A DNA stretch of 16,595 bases from Aalborgiella sp031422495 (GCA_031422495.1 JANPLX010000143.1:1-16595), one strand, 5' to 3'; positions 1 through 8,088 are shown, numbered from the stretch's first letter. A program made the numbers and translations. Notes: generated from the sequence alone by a model not told the origin.

Positions 1-412
1 TGCAGCGCGGGTGAAAGAAATCACCGCTGAAGCGAACGCCGCCAAAGGTCTCAAGCCAGGCGTCAAGGTCGTTTATGACTCGGTTGGCAAAGACACGTGG
101 GACAAATCGCTGGATTGCTTGTTGCCCTTCGGTTTGATGGCCAGCTTTGGCAACGCCTCGGGTGTTGTGCCGCCATTCGCGCCAGGCTCATTGGGTGCCA
201 AAGGCTCGATTTATGTGACGCGCCAGACCCTGTTCACCCATATCGCCAGTCGTGAAGCCACGCAAGCGATGGCGGATGAGCTGTTTGCCGTCGTGATGAG
301 CGGCGCTGTAAAAATACGCATCGACCAACGTTACCCGTTGGCCGATGTGCAGCAAGCGCACCGTGATTTAGAAGCCCGCAAAACCACGGGTTGCACGATT
401 TTGACGCTCTAG
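1..412 (+). CDS. NADPH:quinone oxidoreductase (zinc-independent MDR family), C-terminal part
   Basis: This is the 3' part of a gene that begins before the window. The reading frame is open from base 2, and the stop is TAG at 410-412. About 136 residues are visible. The stretch VVYDSVGKDTWDKSLDCL followed by GLMASFGNASG is the typical Rossmann-domain segment of the QOR/MDR family, which reduces quinones or other electrophiles with NADPH in the cytosol. The end (PLADVQQAHRDLEARKTTG) is the usual family C-terminus. No zinc-binding cysteine cluster is seen, but the catalytic half lies mostly outside. The segment before VVYDSVG (AEANAAKGLKPGVK) seems a little longer than usual, which may be an insertion in a surface loop. 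The GTG at 11 is internal, not a start. Codon use is clearly more GC-rich than in the following TerC gene. Substrate cannot be told from sequence. Confidence 0.88.
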   Translation, partial: AARVKEITAEANAAKGLKPGVKVVYDSVGKDTWDKSLDCLLPFGLMASFGNASGVVPPFAPGSLGAKGSIYVTRQTLFTHIASREATQAMADELFAVVMSGAVKIRIDQRYPLADVQQAHRDLEARKTTGCTILTL

Positions 413-615
413 TATCCGAGCAATCTTGCCCGCTAAGTTTGCATCAATCCATAAGGCGTTTATTAAGCAAAGGGGCATCACTTTTTACTGAATGGTTTAA
501 AAATTGTGAACGCATGTTAATACTTCTGTTTTTACGAAGTAACCATCCACTTTAATCTGGTTTTTGCAATTCAAATATCTGACTAGACTGACAGGCTTTG
601 CGCTAGAAAGATAAC
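413..615. promoter_or_regulatory. AT-rich gap upstream of the TerC-family gene
   Basis: About 200 bases without a gene, noticeably AT-rich. It must hold the promoter for the TerC gene, but no convincing -35/-10 pair stands out. There is a perfect inverted repeat, TACTTC (521-526) and GAAGTA (536-541), with a 9-base loop. It has no following T-run, so it is not an obvious terminator of the upstream gene. Because alx/TerC genes in other bacteria are often controlled by the manganese-sensing yybP-ykoY riboswitch, I looked for its conserved core and did not find it. Confidence 0.35.
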
Positions 616-1578
616 ATGCAAAGTATTGGTACGTGGTGGATGTGGTTGGGTTTTGCCGCTTTTGTGATTGTGGCTATTGCGGTTGACCTTTTGGTCATGG
701 AAAAGCAAGGAGCACACAAAGTAACGATCAAAGAAGCTGCTGTATGGAGTGCCCTGTGGTTCGGACTGTCGTTTATCTTTGCAGGACTACTATGGTGGTA
801 TCTGGACGGAGACCAAGGGCGAGAACAGGCAAATACAGTCACTATGCAGTTCCTCACCGGCTATTTGGTAGAGAAAAGCTTATCTGTAGACAATGTTTTT
901 GTTTTTTTGATGATATTTAGCTATTTTGCAGTGCCGCTTGAACATCAAAAGCGTGCACTGATCATTGGTATTATCGGCGCCATTGTTTTACGCGCCATAT
1001 TGATTTTGGCGGGCGCTTGGCTATTGGCAACTTTTCACTGGTTGCTTTATGTGTTTGGTGCATTTTTGGTTATTACTGGAATCAAAATGTGGTTCGCAGC
1101 TGGATCAGAAGTAGATATATCTAAAAATCCTGTGTTGTCTTTTTTGCGTAAACGTATCAAATTAACAAATGAGTTTGATGGAGAAAAGCTCACCACAGTT
1201 ATTAACAATGTTAAGCACTACACCCCTTTATTTGTAGTGCTGATTATGATTGCAGTGACTGATATTATTTTTGCGGTAGACAGTATTCCTGCCATTTTTG
1301 CAATCACACAAGACCCATTTATTGTGCTGACTGCCAATATTTTTGCTATCCTAGGATTGCGCGCACTCTATTTTTTATTGGCTGATTTGGCAGACCGTTT
1401 CCATCTACTTGCGTATGGCTTGGCGCTGGTTTTGGTGTTTATTGGCACTAAAATGTTGATCATTGACTTTTACAAAATTCCGATTGGATTTGCTCTCGCG
1501 GTTACGGCAAGCATCATTGCTATCTCCATGTTTGCATCCGTGTTCAGCACAGGCAAACCGAAAATCGGTAAATCTTAG
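616..1578 (+). CDS. TerC/Alx-family integral membrane protein
   Basis: A 320-residue multi-pass membrane protein of the TerC family. Members such as E. coli Alx and Bacillus MeeF/MeeY are linked to manganese export or to metal loading of secreted enzymes; the older name is tellurium resistance protein. Two signature motifs are visible: VEKSLSVDNVF with acidic/polar D92 and N93 in one membrane helix, and TDIIFAVDSIPAIFAIT with D216 and D222 in another. These acidic residues are the expected metal path. Length matches Alx-like members (about 320). The start is ATG 616, with a modest GAAAG at 606-610 as ribosome site. The DUF2062 gene follows after 38 bases, probably co-transcribed. Low GC and many Phe/Ile codons set it apart from the gene before. 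Family assignment is secure; the transported ion is inferred. Confidence 0.93.
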   Translation: MQSIGTWWMWLGFAAFVIVAIAVDLLVMEKQGAHKVTIKEAAVWSALWFGLSFIFAGLLWWYLDGDQGREQANTVTMQFLTGYLVEKSLSVDNVFVFLMIFSYFAVPLEHQKRALIIGIIGAIVLRAILILAGAWLLATFHWLLYVFGAFLVITGIKMWFAAGSEVDISKNPVLSFLRKRIKLTNEFDGEKLTTVINNVKHYTPLFVVLIMIAVTDIIFAVDSIPAIFAITQDPFIVLTANIFAILGLRALYFLLADLADRFHLLAYGLALVLVFIGTKMLIIDFYKIPIGFALAVTASIIAISMFASVFSTGKPKIGKS

Positions 1579-1616
1579 GATTTATATAAACACAAGATTA
1601 CTGGTCAACGCATCGC

Positions 1617-2177
1617 ATGACAAAGAAAAGTAGCCGTTTGAGGCAATGGTTTCACACTTTAGAGCCTCGTGTGCTGGCGATGATGAACGGCCCTTTGCTT
1701 ATAAGAATCAAGCCTTGGGCAGACAAACATAATATTTTTAGCTTTGTTCGAGAGCCGCTTGCCAGAGGGTTGGCATTTGGCTTGTTTTGCAGCTTGATCC
1801 CGGGGCCATTACAAATGTTAGGGGCGTTAGCCGCGTGCGTTCTTTGGCGCGGCAACATCATTGCTTCTTTTGGCGCTACTCTCGTTAGCAATCCTCTGAC
1901 TATTGTGCCGCTGTATATTGCAGCATTTAATATTGGCGCATTTATCTTACCTGGCGAAGTAGTTTTACCGCCTCTTTCCAGCATTACCAATGCAAATTTT
2001 GGCTCTACCGATTGGTATCATGCGATGTCTATCTGGCTGAAAAGTTTAGGCTGGCCGTTGGTCGTTGGTTTGCCTATATTGGGTTTATTACTTGGTGGTT
2101 TAGGCTATGCAGCGGTGCAAATCGTTTGGCTTTGGCCTGTACATAAACGCCAGCGCAGTATGAAGCGTAAAAACTGA
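1617..2177 (+). CDS. DUF2062 domain membrane protein
   Basis: A 186-residue protein with the DUF2062 core: a basic N-terminus, then ARGLAFGLFCSLIPGPLQM and a hydrophobic segment containing NPLTIVPLY, both typical of this family. A further strong hydrophobic segment lies near residues 145-172, and the C-terminus is very basic (KRQRSMKRKN), which suggests a cytoplasmic tail. The role of DUF2062 proteins is not established. The start chosen is ATG 1617, with no clear Shine-Dalgarno; it sits 38 bases after the TerC stop, so translation may depend on read-through from that gene. The gene ends 23 bases before the convergent lspA stop, with no hairpin terminator visible in the gap. Confidence 0.88.
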   Translation: MTKKSSRLRQWFHTLEPRVLAMMNGPLLIRIKPWADKHNIFSFVREPLARGLAFGLFCSLIPGPLQMLGALAACVLWRGNIIASFGATLVSNPLTIVPLYIAAFNIGAFILPGEVVLPPLSSITNANFGSTDWYHAMSIWLKSLGWPLVVGLPILGLLLGGLGYAAVQIVWLWPVHKRQRSMKRKN

Positions 2178-2200
2178 CTGGCATCGACGAACCGTGTTTG

Positions 2201-2686
2201 CTAACTCTTCTTCACACGTCTCAGTTCATCCCAAATCAGGCAGGCTGCGCCAATACTGATAGCGCTGTCGGCCACGTTAAACGCTGGAAAATGCCAACTG
2301 CCGTAGTAAAAATCTAAAAAATCCACCACGTAGCCGTACATCACCCGGTCAATCACGTTGCCGATGGCGCCGCCCAAAATGCAGGCTAAAGCAAAAGCAA
2401 ACAGCTTTTGACCAGAATGCGCTCGCAGTAGCCAAGTAATCACTATAGCTGCGACGATACCAATCGTCGTGAAAAACCAACGTTGCCAACCGCCCGCTCC
2501 TGCTAAAAATGAGAAGGCTGCACCTGTATTGTGCGCACGTACCAAGTTGAAGAAGCTGGTTAACCGTGTGCTGTCCCCGAGCTGGTAATAACCCACAACG
2601 AGTGTTTTTGTGAATTGGTCTGCCAACAGAATGATGAGCGCTAAGCCCAGCCATAGCCACAAATTACCTGATTTAGATTTCGTCAT
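2201..2686 (-). CDS. lspA: Lipoprotein signal peptidase (signal peptidase II)
   Basis: A 161-residue inner-membrane aspartyl protease that cleaves the signal peptide of diacylglyceryl-modified prolipoproteins. Four hydrophobic segments are visible. The family signatures are present: NTGAAFSFLAG (residues 53-63), GNVIDRVMYGYVVDF with catalytic D122, and FPAFNVADSAISIG with catalytic D140. These two match the catalytic aspartates of Pseudomonas LspA in spacing and context. Length is normal. The ATG directly abuts the TAA of ileS with no spacer bases, so the two are translated from one message and probably coupled. The ileS-lspA pairing, with ribF upstream, is a common proteobacterial arrangement. 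Confidence 0.97.
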   Translation of the reverse strand: MTKSKSGNLWLWLGLALIILLADQFTKTLVVGYYQLGDSTRLTSFFNLVRAHNTGAAFSFLAGAGGWQRWFFTTIGIVAAIVITWLLRAHSGQKLFAFALACILGGAIGNVIDRVMYGYVVDFLDFYYGSWHFPAFNVADSAISIGAACLIWDELRRVKKS

Positions 2687-5521
2687 TTAAGCCACCGTCC
2701 TTGTTTCACCTGAGCCATATAAATTGCTACTACAACGACCGCAAATGGTCGGATGCGCCGCATCACTGCCCACGTCGGGGCTGTAATGCCAGCAACGTTC
2801 ACATTTAGTATCATTTGAGACTGTAGCCGGCGTATTTATTGCATCAGAAGCTATTAGTTTAATAGCAGATGTAATAAATATAAATTTTAAATCTGCGCCC
2901 AAAGTGCTGAGTAACGCATAGTCTTCCGCACCCATTTCTAGGGTGAGGTTGGTTTGTAAAGATGAGCCGACCGTACCTGCAGCCCGCAAGGTTTCAATCT
3001 CTTTGTTGGCCATATCCCGAATCTCACGGATGCGACTCCACTTGGTCAACAATGCCTCGTCAGGCGCATCAAACTTGGCATAGGTTTCCATGAAGATAGA
3101 TTCCGAGTTGCCAACAACTTGCCACGCTTCTTCTGCTGTGAAGCTTAAAAACGGTGCCATCAAGCGCAACAGCGCTTGGCTGATCTGGTGCAAAGCCGTT
3201 TGCGCACTGCGTCTGGCCTTGGACTTGGGCGCAGTGGTGTAGAGGCGGTCTTTCAAAATATCGAGGTAAAACGAGCCCAGGTCATCGCTGCAATAGACCT
3301 GCAGTTTGCCGACGACGGGGTGAAATTCATACACTTGGTAGTGCGCCAAAACCTCGGCCTGCAGCTGCGCAAAGCGGCTCATGGCGTAGTGGTCGATTTC
3401 CAGCATCTCGCCCAATGGTACAGCGTCCACCGCAGGATCAAAGTCGCTGGTGTTGGCCAGTAGGAACTTCAAGGTGTTGCGGATGCGACGGTAGATGTCC
3501 ACCACACGCGCCAAGATCTTGTCGTCAATGCTCAGGTCGCCTGAATAGTCGGTCGCAGCGCACCACAGACGGATGATCTCCGCGCCCATCTTGTCGCTCA
3601 CGGCTTGCGGCGCTACCACATTGCCTTCGCTCTTGCTCATCTTGCGGCCTTTGCCGTCCACGGTGAAGCCATGCGTCAGCAAGCCTTTGTAGGGTGTATG
3701 GTCGTACATCGCACAGGCGGTGAGCAGCGAGCTGTGGAACCAGCCACGGTGCTGGTCGTGGCCTTCAAGGTACAGGTCGGCCGGCCACGTGGATTGCGTT
3801 TCGTGGCTCTTTTGCAGTACGTGGTAATGCGTGGTGCCGGAGTCAAACCACACGTCCAAAATGTCGGTGCTCTTGGTGTAATTGACGCTGTCCGCGCCAA
3901 TCAAACTCTCCATCGTCGCCTTGCTCCAGGCTTCAACGCCGCCGGTTTCCACCATGTTGGCTGCCAAGTCCATCAGCTCCATGGTGCGCGGGTGTAGTTC
4001 ACCGGTAGCAATGTGGATGAAAAACGGCAACGGTACGCCCCAGTTGCGCTGGCGGCTGATGCACCAGTCCGGCCGGCCGGCGATCATGGCGCGCAGGCGT
4101 GCTTGGCCACTTTCGGGATAGAACTGGGTTACTTCAATCGCCGTCAAAGCCAATTGGCGCAAAGATTTTGTAGCAGCATCGGCAGTAAATACGCCGGCTG
4201 TGGCTGATGTAGCCTCATCCATGCGAATAAACCATTGCGCGGCAGCACGGTAGATCACCGGTGTTTTATGGCGCCAGCAATGGGGGTAGCTGTGCGTGAT
4301 ATTCTCGGTCGCCAGCAAGCGGTTGGCGTTTTGCAGTGCCTCAATGACGACCGGGCAGGCTTTCCAGATGTTCAGGCCGCCAAACAAGGGTAGCTCGTCC
4401 ACATAGCGGCCGTTGCCCTGCACGGGGTTCAAGATGTCATCGGTGGTGATGCCGTTGGCAACGCAGCTGTTAAAGTCTTCCACGCCGTAAGCGGGGGAAG
4501 AGTGGACCAAACCGGTGCCGTCATCCGCCGTGGCGTAATCGGCCAAAAATATGGGACTGAAGCGTTTGTAGCCAATATCTACGTCGTAAAGCGGATGCTT
4601 GAACTTCATCAAAGCCAAGTTTTTACCCAAAGTCGTCGCCAAAACTTTGCCTTCGAGTTTGTAACGTGCCAGGCACTTTTCAACCAACACAGCCGCCAAC
4701 ACCAGCAATCCGCGCTCTGTGTCCACCAGGGCGTATTCCAGCTCTGGGTTCAGGTTCAGCGCCTGGTTGGCGGGAATCGTCCATGCGGTGGTGGTCCAGA
4801 TCACGGCAAAAGCGTCTTTGTTGAGTTTATCCAAACCAAAAGCAGTTGCCAATTTCTGAGGCTCGGCGCACTGGAAAGCCACATCCAAAGTCTGCGATTT
4901 TTTGTCGGCGTATTCAATCTCAAACTCTGCTAATGAGCTGCCACAATCAAAACACCAGTACACAGGCTTCAGGCCGCGGTAAACAAAGCCGCGTTCCATA
5001 ATGCGTTTGAGCGCACGAATTTCGTTCGCCTCATTGGCAAAATCCATGGTTCGATACGGGTTGTCCCACTCGCCCAGCACACCCAAGCGTTTGAAGTCGG
5101 CCATTTGCCCAGCGATCTGCTGGGTGGCAAAAGCGCGGCTTTTGGTTTGCACTTCGTCTCGTGGTAGGTTGCGACCATAGAGTTTTTCGATGGCGTTTTC
5201 AATGGGCAAACCGTGGCAATCCCAACCTGGCACGTAAATCGCATCCAAACCCTCAAGTTGTCGGGCTTTAACAATCATGTCTTTCAGCACCTTGTTAACC
5301 GCGTGGCCAATATGGATTTGCCCATTGGCGTAGGGTGGGCCATCGTGTAGTACAAATTTCGGTTTGCCAGCCCGCACATCGCGTAGTTTTTTGTAAATGC
5401 CTTTGTCTTCCCAAGATTGCACCCAGCCCGGCTCGCGCTTGGGCAGGTCGCCACGCATGGGGAAGGAGGTATCTGGCAGGTTGAGGGTGCTGCGGTAGTC
5501 GGCGTTAATTTTGTCGGTCAT
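2687..5521 (-). CDS. ileS: Isoleucyl-tRNA synthetase
   Basis: A 944-residue class Ia aminoacyl-tRNA synthetase that charges tRNA-Ile in the cytosol. The HIGH signature is at residues 70-73 within PPYANGQIHIGHAVNK, and KMSKS is at 627-631 within GRKMSKSEGN. The middle holds the editing (CP1) region, which removes mischarged valine. The C-terminus carries a zinc knuckle with cysteines 907, 910, 927 and 930 (CERC...CGRC), as in the long bacterial form. Length is normal and the frame is intact. The start is ATG 5521, preceded by a sequence with no Shine-Dalgarno (CCTCACT), which is odd for a highly expressed gene. It lies downstream of ribF across a hairpin-rich 123-base spacer, and lspA follows without a gap. 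Confidence 0.98.
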   Translation of the reverse strand: MTDKINADYRSTLNLPDTSFPMRGDLPKREPGWVQSWEDKGIYKKLRDVRAGKPKFVLHDGPPYANGQIHIGHAVNKVLKDMIVKARQLEGLDAIYVPGWDCHGLPIENAIEKLYGRNLPRDEVQTKSRAFATQQIAGQMADFKRLGVLGEWDNPYRTMDFANEANEIRALKRIMERGFVYRGLKPVYWCFDCGSSLAEFEIEYADKKSQTLDVAFQCAEPQKLATAFGLDKLNKDAFAVIWTTTAWTIPANQALNLNPELEYALVDTERGLLVLAAVLVEKCLARYKLEGKVLATTLGKNLALMKFKHPLYDVDIGYKRFSPIFLADYATADDGTGLVHSSPAYGVEDFNSCVANGITTDDILNPVQGNGRYVDELPLFGGLNIWKACPVVIEALQNANRLLATENITHSYPHCWRHKTPVIYRAAAQWFIRMDEATSATAGVFTADAATKSLRQLALTAIEVTQFYPESGQARLRAMIAGRPDWCISRQRNWGVPLPFFIHIATGELHPRTMELMDLAANMVETGGVEAWSKATMESLIGADSVNYTKSTDILDVWFDSGTTHYHVLQKSHETQSTWPADLYLEGHDQHRGWFHSSLLTACAMYDHTPYKGLLTHGFTVDGKGRKMSKSEGNVVAPQAVSDKMGAEIIRLWCAATDYSGDLSIDDKILARVVDIYRRIRNTLKFLLANTSDFDPAVDAVPLGEMLEIDHYAMSRFAQLQAEVLAHYQVYEFHPVVGKLQVYCSDDLGSFYLDILKDRLYTTAPKSKARRSAQTALHQISQALLRLMAPFLSFTAEEAWQVVGNSESIFMETYAKFDAPDEALLTKWSRIREIRDMANKEIETLRAAGTVGSSLQTNLTLEMGAEDYALLSTLGADLKFIFITSAIKLIASDAINTPATVSNDTKCERCWHYSPDVGSDAAHPTICGRCSSNLYGSGETRTVA

Positions 5522-5539
5522 AGTGAGGTTTTAAGCTGA

Positions 5540-5642
5540 TTGGCATGCTTTGCGATTGCCAAAATAAAGGGTTTGCCTTGCTGAACCATGTGAACAAGGC
5601 TGCGAATGGGTTGTGAGGGGTCAAGACGGTTCGCCTTGACCC
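5540..5642. repeat. Three consecutive inverted repeats in the ribF-ileS spacer
   Basis: Three perfect inverted repeats lie one after another in this 123-base spacer. In order from ribF they are: GGGTCAAG/CTTGACCC (5618-5625 with 5635-5642, 9-base loop), GCCTTG/CAAGGC (5575-5580 with 5595-5600, 14-base loop) and TTGGCA/TGCCAA (5540-5545 with 5557-5562, 11-base loop). The first begins 2 bases after the ribF stop in the direction of transcription. None is followed by a T-run on the minus strand, so they are not standard terminators. They may be a dispersed intergenic palindromic repeat, an RNA processing or stability element, or a leader controlling ileS. A 65-codon open frame across this stretch shows no family features, and I do not call it a gene. 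Confidence 0.5.
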
Positions 5643-5644
5643 TA

Positions 5645-6652
5645 TCAAATTCGCGAAATCGGTGTAGCTGAAAGCGCTTTGAAGTAAGTGCGCGCATCGT
5701 CGCAGTCTTTGGCAATGCCTATTTTTAAGGCTTCCAGACCGTCGTACTTTAACTCGTCATGTAATTTATGCAGTAGTTCCACACGAATGATTTTACCGTA
5801 ACCGCCCTCTGTGCCCAATTGAGCCGGCCAATCTAGGCAATGGGTTTCCAGTAAAACACGACCACCGTTGACGTCGTTGGGGTCTAAGGAGGGGCGAATC
5901 CCCAAATTTGCAACGCCCTCAAGCGCCTGATCTGCCAAGCCAAAGACACGGACAGCAAAAATGCCACTGGCAGCGGGTTTCCAGTGGGAAAAGCGTAGAT
6001 TGAGCGTTGGGCAAGCTAACTCACGCCCCAGTTTGCGACCATGCACTACATGCCCGCTGATGCTGTAGGGGCGGCCTAGAAGCTTGGCAACATCTTCCAT
6101 CCGCCCTTGGTTTAAGGCTTCACGTACCGCTGAGCTGGACACACGCAGTCCATGAACTTCGTAACTGTTCATGCGGGCAACTTCAAATCCTAGTTGTTCG
6201 CCAGCCGCGTCGAGCATGGCGTAATCGCCTGCGCGCTTGGAGCCAAACCGAAAATCATCACCAACTAGGACGTATTTCGCACCCAGACTAGACACCAGCA
6301 CGTCTTGAATAAAGTTTTGGGGTGATTGAGATGCAAACTTGGCGTTGAAGGGCAAAACGACGCAATGATCGATGCCGCAACGATCTAGCTCTGTCAGTTT
6401 GTCGCGTAAGGTGGCGATACGGGCTGGCGCTAATTCAGATTTTTGAGCTACTTTGGCAAAGTAATCGCGTGGATGTGGCTCAAAAGTCATCACACAGCTC
6501 GGAATATGGCGATGTTGTGCCTCATTTTTAAGCAATGCCAGCATGGCTTGGTGACCACGGTGCACGCCATCAAAGTTGCCAATCGTTAGTGCACAGCTCG
6601 TAAATCCAGCGTTTACGAGTGATTTATTCGGTAATCCATGAAGTATTTTCAC
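5645..6652 (-). CDS. ribF: Bifunctional riboflavin kinase / FAD synthetase
   Basis: This cytosolic enzyme phosphorylates riboflavin to FMN and then adenylylates it to FAD. The N-terminal nucleotidyltransferase domain shows LTIGNFDGVHRGHQAML, including the GxHxGH-type motif, and later SSSAVREAL, the family's ISSTxIR-like element. The C-terminal kinase domain starts near GRPYSISGHVVHGRKLG and has PTLN in place of the usual PTAN. I start it at GTG 6652 (335 residues, MKILHGLPNKS), because Burkholderiales RibF proteins begin MKI-x-x-GLP. An upstream TTG at 6664 would add only four residues. A weak GAGA lies a few bases before the GTG. The gene is divergent from coxB and heads the ribF-ileS-lspA run. 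Confidence 0.95.
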   Translation of the reverse strand: MKILHGLPNKSLVNAGFTSCALTIGNFDGVHRGHQAMLALLKNEAQHRHIPSCVMTFEPHPRDYFAKVAQKSELAPARIATLRDKLTELDRCGIDHCVVLPFNAKFASQSPQNFIQDVLVSSLGAKYVLVGDDFRFGSKRAGDYAMLDAAGEQLGFEVARMNSYEVHGLRVSSSAVREALNQGRMEDVAKLLGRPYSISGHVVHGRKLGRELACPTLNLRFSHWKPAASGIFAVRVFGLADQALEGVANLGIRPSLDPNDVNGGRVLLETHCLDWPAQLGTEGGYGKIIRVELLHKLHDELKYDGLEALKIGIAKDCDDARTYFKALSATPISRI

Positions 6653-6852
6653 GATGTGTCTCAAAAAGGATGTCGTTTGTGGTCAGAAAAGTCGGGAATT
6701 ACGTGGCATGTAAAGATTGGTAAGCCCAAGGCGAATACAATAAGGAGTTTAGTGGCAAACACATCTTGGTATGGGTTTGTCCATCCTAGGTATGTAAATT
6801 CATTGGCATACGTGTTTTTTGAAAATACGGTAAGTGATAGAGAAGTGAAAAA
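6653..6852. promoter_or_regulatory. Divergent ribF / coxB control region
   Basis: 200 bases between two divergent starts. Visible signals include an imperfect 15-base palindrome TTACGTGGCATGTAA at 6699-6713 (12 of 15 positions symmetric). A repeated motif appears as GGCATGTAAA at 6705-6714 and GGTATGTAAA at 6789-6798, 84 bases apart, each followed shortly by ATTGG. There is also an inverted pair GTATG (6790-6794) and CATAC (6807-6811). A well-formed AAGGAG (6742-6747) precedes a GTG at 6752 that opens a 41-codon frame running into coxB. The repeats look like binding sites for a regulator, but none matches a site I can name. No Fnr-type TTGAT-N4-ATCAA palindrome was seen. Confidence 0.4.
6803..6831 (+). 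promoter_or_regulatory. Possible coxB promoter
   Basis: TTGGCA at 6803-6808 (5 of 6 to the sigma-70 -35 consensus), exactly 17 bases, then TACGGT at 6826-6831 (3 of 6 to the -10). The -10 is weak, so this is only a candidate. The second copy of the GGYATGTAAA...ATTGG motif overlaps the -35 box, which would suit a regulator acting there. A start site near 6838 would leave a very short leader before GTG 6853. Confidence 0.25.
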
Positions 6853-8052
6853 GTGGCGAACATGTCGAATACATTAATTTATAACAAATTGAACAATTTA
6901 TTGCTAAAAGCAAGTGTTTTCGGTGGCGCTTTAGCGGCATCAGCAGCGCATGCGGTTAACGATTTGCCTGGAGGCCCAGGTGTTAATCAGCTTAATTTGC
7001 CTATTGGCGTCACCAAAATTGCTCAAGAGCAAAGTTGGCTACATTGGTACATGATGATCATCTGTACGGTGATTTTCTTGGCTGTTTTTGGCGTGATGTT
7101 TTATTCGATCTGGAAGCACCGCAAATCTAAAGGCCATAAAGCGGCTAATTTTCACGAGTCAGTGACCGTTGAAATTATTTGGACGATCGTGCCTTTCATT
7201 ATTGTGATTTTGATGGCTTTACCGGCTACTAAGATCGTGGTGGCTATGAAAGACACTACCAATGCAGACCTGACCATCAAGGCGACAGGTATGCAGTGGA
7301 AATGGGGCTACGACTACCTCAAAGGTGAGGGTGAAGGCATAGGTTTTGTATCTACCTTGGATGCCACGCACCGTGAAATGTCATCTAACGGTGGCCCTAA
7401 AAGCGGTCAAATCGTTGATAACTACTTGTTAAAGGTTGACAACCCATTGGTTGTGCCAGTCAATAAAAAAGTTCGAATCATCACCACTGCCAATGATGTG
7501 ATTCACGCCTTCATGGTGCCAGCATTTGGTATCAAACAAGATGCTATTCCTGGCTTTGTACGCGACACATGGTTTCGTGCAGAAAAGGTTGGTGATTACT
7601 ACGGTCAATGCGCTGAGCTTTGCGGTAAAGAACATGCCTATATGCCGATTCACGTCAAAGTCGTATCCGCTGAAGATTACAGCAAATGGGTCGGCACAGA
7701 GCAAAAGAAATTAGCAGCCAAAGCCGACGATCCAACAAAAGTTTGGACTTTGGATGACATCACGAAACGTGGTGAAAAAGTTTATGCGGCCAATTGCGCA
7801 GCTTGCCATCAGGCAAATGGCAAAGGCGCGGGTCCAATCAAAGCCCTTGATGGAGCTGCCGTTGTGCTCGATGCAGACAAAACCAAGGAAATCATGGTTT
7901 TGTTGAACGGTCAAAACAACGGTGCGATGCCCGCTTGGAAACAATTGAGTGACACTGATTTGGCATCTGTCATTACCTATACCAAAAACAACTGGTCGAA
8001 CAAGACTGGTCAAATAGTGCAGCCTGCTGAAGTTTTGGCAGCCCGCAAGTAA
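6853..8052 (+). CDS. coxB: Cytochrome c oxidase subunit II with fused C-terminal cytochrome c domain
   Basis: This subunit receives electrons from cytochrome c at its periplasmic CuA centre and passes them to subunit I. An N-terminal signal peptide ends near AHA|VNDLPGG. Two membrane helices follow (about residues 58-83 and 105-130). The CuA ligands lie in HAFMVPAFG and QCAELCGKEHAYM, with C253 and C257. After the cupredoxin domain comes a class I cytochrome c domain with CAACH (C315, C318, H319) and likely axial M359 in NNGAMPAW. The fusion is common in Burkholderiales oxidases. Start: GTG 6853 has AGAGAAG at a good distance; ATG 6862 is the alternative and shortens the product by three residues. 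coxA follows after 36 bases. Confidence 0.97.
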   Translation: MANMSNTLIYNKLNNLLLKASVFGGALAASAAHAVNDLPGGPGVNQLNLPIGVTKIAQEQSWLHWYMMIICTVIFLAVFGVMFYSIWKHRKSKGHKAANFHESVTVEIIWTIVPFIIVILMALPATKIVVAMKDTTNADLTIKATGMQWKWGYDYLKGEGEGIGFVSTLDATHREMSSNGGPKSGQIVDNYLLKVDNPLVVPVNKKVRIITTANDVIHAFMVPAFGIKQDAIPGFVRDTWFRAEKVGDYYGQCAELCGKEHAYMPIHVKVVSAEDYSKWVGTEQKKLAAKADDPTKVWTLDDITKRGEKVYAANCAACHQANGKGAGPIKALDGAAVVLDADKTKEIMVLLNGQNNGAMPAWKQLSDTDLASVITYTKNNWSNKTGQIVQPAEVLAARK

Positions 8053-8088
8053 TTATTGATTTAGATAAGTTTTGAGAAAGTAACCCCT

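Noticed and set aside
11..412. GTG at 11 as the start of the first gene
   Set aside because: The frame is open upstream to the window edge, and the protein lacks the N-terminal two thirds of a quinone oxidoreductase, so the gene starts before the window.
413..615. Manganese-sensing yybP-ykoY riboswitch before the TerC gene
   Set aside because: The conserved core sequences of that riboswitch were not found in this gap; only a short 6-base-pair hairpin is present.
5518..5715. 65-codon minus-strand frame across the ribF end and the ribF-ileS spacer
   Set aside because: It overlaps the 3' end of ribF, has no ribosome site or family features, and the spacer part is explained by inverted repeats. 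The ATGA overlap with ileS is the only point in favour.
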